Shown here piece after piece: positions 58,221 to 64,000 of a DNA stretch of 64,000 nt. The notes under the pieces were generated by a model, which was not told where the DNA came from, did not search any database, and was given only the letters and a program-made list of their open reading frames with translations. Source of the DNA: Trichomonas vaginalis G3 (Eukaryota; Parabasalia; Trichomonadida; Trichomonadidae); NCBI RefSeq assembly GCF_026262505.1, contig NC_067206.1, forward strand, positions 13,326,205 through 13,390,204, given 5' to 3'. Position 1 is the first letter of the stretch. Every line of letters begins with the position of its first letter. Both the position numbers and the translations under genes were made by a program.

Positions 58221-61200
58221 ACATTTTTTTTGCGGTCATTACGCTCATTACGAAGAAGAAGTTTTGACAAAACATATTACGATGGAAATCATGGACAAAA
58301 CATTTACGAAGAAGTCTATGACAAAACATATACGATAAATCATGACCAAAACATATACGATGAAATCAGTGAACAAAACATATACGATGAAATTCATGAC
58401 AAAACATATACGATAAATCATGACAAAAACATATACGATGAAATCATGACAAAACATTAATATATAAAATTCATGAAAATTCAAGAGGGTAGGGAAAAAG
58501 AGGGTAGAAATGAGGTTAAAACAGGTTAGAGGATAATACCCATTCTACCCTTTAAATATGATTTTTCCTGCAGTCATTACGCATCATTACGAAGAAGTCT
58601 TGACAAAAATGGACTGCAGATTTACGAAGAATCAGGAGTGAATCAAAATGGACATTTAACGAAGATAAGTCAGGACAAAACATATTACGAAGTAAGTCCT
58701 TTGGACAAAAACATTGGACTGAGACAGTCTTGACAAAACATTCAATATATAAAATTCGGATGAAAATGTCAAAGAGGCTGTAGAGTATCATATGAGGTAG
58801 CGAACATCGAGCTGTTTAGACTTCAGAGATTTCAGTAGTTAGAGAACTAGTCCACCATACTAGCACGGCAAACAATTAATTTCTTATTGCGAAGAAAACT
58901 TGGCTTCACAGATCGCACTTACAGAAGAAGATCATTGACAAAATATTTCATCGAAAGTGAAGTCTATTGTACAGCAACCAACACAAGCGAACCAGACAGT
59001 TCATCTGACTCATAACAGACTAATTGACCGAACGAGATAGCATGGAACGAAAACATTTTGTATCGCAATGAAGTCACCCATAAACACATTACGAAGACCG
59101 AGCTCTTTGCAACAAACATAAAAGTGACATTTAGACTTATGGATTATATCCAAACACATCATTCACAATGAGAAATCAAAGAGTGAAGAGTACGTATAAA
59201 TATGCGAGTTGACTACAGAAGACGTGCTTGAGGACACCAGAGATTTAGAATTTACATAGCGCCAATCTAATCTCCGAATTAGAATCAAGAGAATATGAAA
59301 GCCAGACTTTGTTTTTATTACATTCTTATCTTAGAGACACCAGAATTTTCCAATAGAAAATTTTCCTCTATCTTGAACACATAAGAAAAAAATAATAAGT
59401 TATTATAGTCCTAAGTTTTTCCATTATTGATTTTCCCATTTATTTGAACGCTCAAAAATGCTAGTCAGAAAAAAGGTATATGCTTCTGCAACCGAGGAAA
59501 ATAACGAGGAACAACAGTATGAGTATTCCATGGCGGAAGCTTATTAAATGAAAGAACATGCACGAGGGTGTGTGCAGTTTAACCAAAACAAACTCCGGTA
59601 CATCATTTCCCTTCGGACAATAAGCTGATATTTTGATATCCAAAAACTTCAGCAATGTGACAACATAGTGACTTTGACGAGGCATGTGCACCTACCAGAT
59701 TTACCAAGTACTACATCCAGACGAACGATTTGGTATAGTTGATAGGTTAAATCACACTCTATGAATCTCCTCTATTTGAGTTCTACAAACTTGCCACGGT
59801 GAAATACTTAATAAAATATACAATATTAATACGATTATCCGAAGATATCTAGACGAAACAAAAAATCTTAACCCCAAAGCAGTACTAAGAAATGATTATA
59901 TATGTTCAATCAATTCTTCGTAAGATTTAGGATGTCTCATACAATAAAGCACATGTAGCTTCACGCGTTATATTGCAATATCACATACTTATGCTACTGA
60001 AACGAACTATTACTAACCAAAGCAGAGAGAAAATAGAAATCCGCAAAGAGACAAAACCTCACTAAAAGATGAACACGTTCAGATTACCAAAAGGAAAGGT
60101 ATATAATAATTGACACCGTATTATAGTGTAAAATATTATACTCGCAAGAGATGAAAAGCAAAGAAGACAGAGTATCAGAGATAGCATTACATTGTACAGA
60201 AGATTAAACAAAACAAGAGAAGCTACCTTGACGATCCTTGTAGCATTTAACCAAATTCGTGACCATTAGAATTGTTCCATATCGTCTGACCACAACTACG
60301 AATATTCATATGTACACCAAATTGAATGGAGTGATATATACCAGAAAAGTTCAAGTATAACTTATCTCTCAACACTATACTATCGACTAATAGAGTGTGA
60401 TAATGTCCTGAATAAATTTATTACCGTCAAGCAAAACTTACCGTCACGAGAAGTAAACCTGATATGTAGACATTGAGTACTCTTAGCAAACTGTAAAACA
60501 CAGAGCTACCGTAGGATGAATTCCATTTATTTAATTCGAAGAAATTGACTTGCACCAGGCTCAAAGTAGGAATACAAATTAGGAATATTAAGCCTCGCCA
60601 CAAATACACTTCTAAGGCCTCTCCGCGAATCATAAATAACATACGGAACATTCAATTCCTTTCCTTCCGACCGAGTAATCCAAATTTCTCGCCCTTATCA
60701 ACAGCGAGAGACATCTTCCTTCCGACACCGAAAAATTATTAACCGTGCTCAACTGTATAAAAAATACATTAATACCTACAACTGATAAAAATACAATACA
60801 GTTCCTGTTGTTTTCTCCGCGTAAAGACCGCATTTCTAATTATTCGCAAAAGTGTAGAATCTAATTGGTGTACAGAATCTTCATGGACAGAATAGAAGAT
60901 TACGAACAACTGTGCTAAAATCCTCACCGATCAAACTGGAAATGTGTTCATCCCATCCGGCTTCCAACAGGAAGATCATTGTAACTCTTGCTTTCGATCA
61001 GTATCAACAAAAAACGACTATACCCTATTACGATAACACCAAACTCCCATGTTCCAATTCCAAAAGCAGAAGAACCGACAAAGCTTCTCCAGCACCAACA
61101 ACAGTACTTACTAAAGACATAAACACTTACATTTTTTTCCAAGCTTACTTTCCTTACAAATGTTGAAACATTAGTTCTGTAGATATGATATATCTGACAG

Positions 61201-64000
61201 AAATACGAGTTCTTGTCTGACTTTGTACTCTCCCCACTCAATTCTTATGTCTGTCTGTGTCTAAAACTTACCTCGCGATAGAACTCTTTCATATAAGTTC
61301 CATGTAGAAGCGTCGTTCTGCACAACCGAGGAAGAAATGTATCAAATATCAGTTAGATCTCTTTACATCCATACAATATAATACTCATTCGCGCTGTCTG
61401 TATCACTATAGAATGAGAAACTTAAGAGATGTTAAAAGTGAGAGTCCATGATATTCTCTAAGATTAAATCGAATCGATGTACTTGTTCGCTTGATTGCTT
61501 TTATGACTAGTGAAAAGAGGAATGAAAGCATTAAGTCATCTTTAAGTATACATAAGTATATCTAAATGAGTTCCCTAACAGATACTACTCCATATCCTAA
61601 AAAGAAACTGTCCACATATCTTCTTAAATGTAGTCTATCTCTTTCTATTTTGTTCTGAGAGTGAAATTCTATCTATAATAAAATATCTCATGTCAGTTTC
61701 AACTTATATACCTCTCCGTCTATTATAAAACTATAGAATTGAGCAATAGCCTCTATAAAGTGTTTCAATATAGAGCATTGTACTCAAAATATTCCTCTGT
61801 GGTATCTGGTCTCCATGTATCGCTATATCTAAGCTAACTTACTGAGTCTTTCACCAATCATTCATAACTCAACTTAGACATTTTTCATATGTATGCTCTG
61901 ATAGTACGCACTATGAAACGGTTGAGTCAGAAGATTGTATCCAAAGAAGTGGGGAAAGACCACACACTCGACTATACCGTAAGCGTCAACTAGAATGGAT
62001 TGCTGCTCAGCTATGATTATCAATCTTGGTTCTCTTGTTCAACACATTTTATAAGAAGAATCAAGCAAATAACCCTGAATTAGCAGAGACCTATGAGAGT
62101 TTACAATGTCTTTTTAGCCCGACCAGATGTTGCACGTTAGTGACTGTTTAATTACCCCATATCCTACAACATAAGAACTTACAAATATCATTGAGTAAAA
62201 GCATCTCAGAAGTATAGAGCAGATTTGCTTCACAACGTCCTCTGTTCTGTTAAAAGGAGCATTATATCATAAAATATCCTCTGTCAATTGCAGAAGCAAC
62301 CACATAACCCTGTATTATATACATATGCATAAATTTAGAATGTCAATTAAAGATCTACTAACTTCTCCATTTATAGAAATGATCTTATTTAGTATAACGA
62401 TCTAGATATTCAAGTAGCAAAACATCTTTTTTGACACAGCGAGAAAGACCATCGATATCTACCAGAAAATACACCTATACAATATAGTAAATTAAAAAAC
62501 CCGGTAAACGAAGTATTGATGAATTGAGATTTTTTGCTATACGAGTTTTCTAGTTTCTGTAATATAAGACATAAATCACATATAAATACTCTTAAAGCAG
62601 AAGTGAAGTCTACTGAATATAGTATATGTCGAGTATGACGAGACTTGAGCTGACATTGAGAATGAAACCCTATATGAAGATAATAGATGTATCCAAAAAA
62701 ACAATCCAAACATAAAAGATCTTATAAGCACCGAAAACAAGAAAACACATGTCGCTGCTACTTGAAGATAAAAATAAGTATAACATGAATAGATGAGCCT
62801 AATATAAGAACAAAGAACTATTTATGCGAGCAAAAATAATATTGAGTCTTGCTAGACATAATTATCGTTGACTAAAACATCCACCACAGATAAAAGAAGA
62901 GGAGTATAATAGAGAACGAACAGAAGTAGCCTAAAAAAGCAGAAAAAAGAAACCAGTTCCAGCGGGAGAAGGGAGCATTCAATGACAGTGACAGAATAAT
63001 ATCAAATTGTATATAAAGACTTATAATCCACATCTATTTCTAAGGAGTCACGTCATAGTTCTTTCTTACTCTTTATCGTAGAGACAAACACTGTCTTGAC
63101 TCGTGTTTTTATGACCACCTCTATAGCTTCTTACCCAATTTTACCGATGAACATTCTAAACGCTTTAGTAGCTTCTGAAGTGATATCGAGAGTATACGGT
63201 CTGATTATCTTTACTTCCTCTATAAAGTACTTACTCAGATATTACAACCCATGCCATGCAAATTCACTTCGTTTTATAGTGTATCTTGAAATAACAATTC
63301 TACTCATATACAGCTTACGTATGCTTGTTAGCCAACTTTTAGAATACAAGACTCGCATGATCTCAAGTGTACTTCAGAAAGTTAGCTACCTATCTTTTTT
63401 CTAATCACAAGCAAAGCTTAATCCCTGAGCTAGAATGTCCAAACTCTTTATATCAGATAAGTTAGTACGTCTTCAAAATAATAAATTAACCAATATAAGA
63501 CATGTAACATTCAAATGCGAATGCTAGCTAGACTTCTTTTGAACTTCTATCATTCATCTTACATTTAAACCTGGAGATGAATTTGCCATCTTTTCTATCG
63601 GATAAAATAAATATTTTTTTAAAATTACTCAGAAAAAAATTTTCTTTGTATATTACGCCGTTCTGATATTCTAAAAGATTTTGACATTTGCCAGAATGTC
63701 GTAATAGACAGCTGCCATATAACCTGATCTTGACAATATTGTTATATAGTTCTCGTACAAATGACCTTTCAGCTAAACACTCAAAGTCGCCTTGACTTCT
63801 ATGAACAGTTATATATCACTCTTGTTTTGCCTATTCTAACAATGTTTAGACTCTCTTCGTATATGGAATTTGTCTGGAATATGAACTTGAAATATCTAAT
63901 TGTCATGAAAATATAGAGAAACAAGTGGTTGAGTTAAATAGATGTTAAGTTTCATGCAGTCGTCAAAATATTCTGTATCTGCATATGAGAATCTGACGTT
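58045..64000. other. Indel-rich garbled Maverick sequence to the window end
   Basis: No reliable gene can be called. Blocks resemble, with errors every few bases, clean sequence of the M1 element: 58230-58750 the GACAAAACATTTACGAAG repeats, about 60650-61080 the 44-bp start repeats and Pro/Gln gene start (30.55-30.73 kb), about 61110-62000 the ATPase (33.4-34.3 kb), and 63570-64000 the 35.2-35.6 kb helicase region. The open frames found here are random. Confidence 0.75.

Larger units (their letters stand above)
47116..64000. mobile_element. Maverick/Polinton, family M2, from its left end to beyond the window
   Basis: The left end is a hairpin-like GGTACGG...CCGTACC terminus at 47116-47145, shared with 2957-2981. 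Genes inward: acidic 108-aa protein, pVI-like, small proteins, penton-like, packaging ATPase, unknowns, very large fibre, integrase, then the cassette gene. It inserted into the DDE transposon. Most of the first 11 kb is well preserved, with a few broken genes. From about 58 kb the sequence is garbled. No second end can be placed. Confidence 0.85.

Noticed and set aside
60427-63404. Several open frames of 65-102 codons
   Set aside because: They lie in the garbled region, match no frame of the clean Maverick copies and have random composition.
1-64000. tRNA, rRNA or bacterial/phage contamination
   Set aside because: I saw no cloverleaf with a TTCGANNC loop and no rRNA. Phage-like fibre tips sit within Mavericks with trichomonad-type flanks, so they are not contamination.

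Overview
The window looks like nuclear DNA of a trichomonad, most likely Trichomonas vaginalis. The signs are AT-rich sequence with intron-less genes, initiator-like TCAYTW motifs close to start codons, a DUF3447-like ankyrin-repeat protein, and above all several Maverick/Polinton elements of the kind known to fill much of that genome. I ran no database search; all family names come from motifs read by eye.

Layout. 1-2981 is the end of a Maverick of one family (here M2) inserted in the fibre gene of a Maverick of another family (M1, 2984-7009). 7010-20034 is host DNA: an AT-rich spacer with a fold-back element (8186-8929), an ankyrin-repeat gene (9642-12026), a small coiled-coil protein (12263-12808), a short ORF with one in-frame TAA (13175-13498), and on the minus strand a SAM methyltransferase (13827-14516), a GT64/exostosin-type glycosyltransferase (15554-16478) and a large multi-pass membrane protein (16971-19525). 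The last two each read as one gene only across a single net frame change, at a homopolymer in the glycosyltransferase and most simply also at one in the membrane protein.

20041-44070 is an end-to-end M1 Maverick with poly-A/T-capped inverted termini and a 6-bp target duplication (TGTTAT). It holds a Dam-like methyltransferase, penton-like and other capsid-associated proteins, a phage-like fibre, an rve integrase, B-family polymerase, an HNH-type protein, a packaging ATPase, an SF3 helicase and a major-capsid locus. Many are broken, so it is a fossil, but the ends are whole. 44077-47115 is host or repeat DNA with a 121-bp tandem repeat and a DDE integrase-like transposon gene. That gene is interrupted by a 1.1-kb insert flanked by 80-bp direct repeats and is then cut by a second M2 Maverick starting at about 47116 and running to the window end. 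From about 58 kb onwards the sequence is an indel-rich, garbled version of Maverick core sequence. It looks like unpolished long-read sequence or an extremely decayed copy.

The most interesting signals are non-coding. (1) A module of about 100 bp recurs at nine or more sites in both Maverick families. It has an AGATCT-centred palindrome plus iterated half-sites whose 'word' differs between sites but matches within a site. (2) A one-gene cassette, bounded by this module, a GCTGAATTCAGC palindrome and 48-bp direct repeats, sits at different places in M1 and M2, with an apparent empty site. (3) Paired mini-hairpins with three-base loops are scattered in both families and form part of the M1 termini. 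(4) Nine head-to-head gene pairs have only 15-36 bp between start codons.
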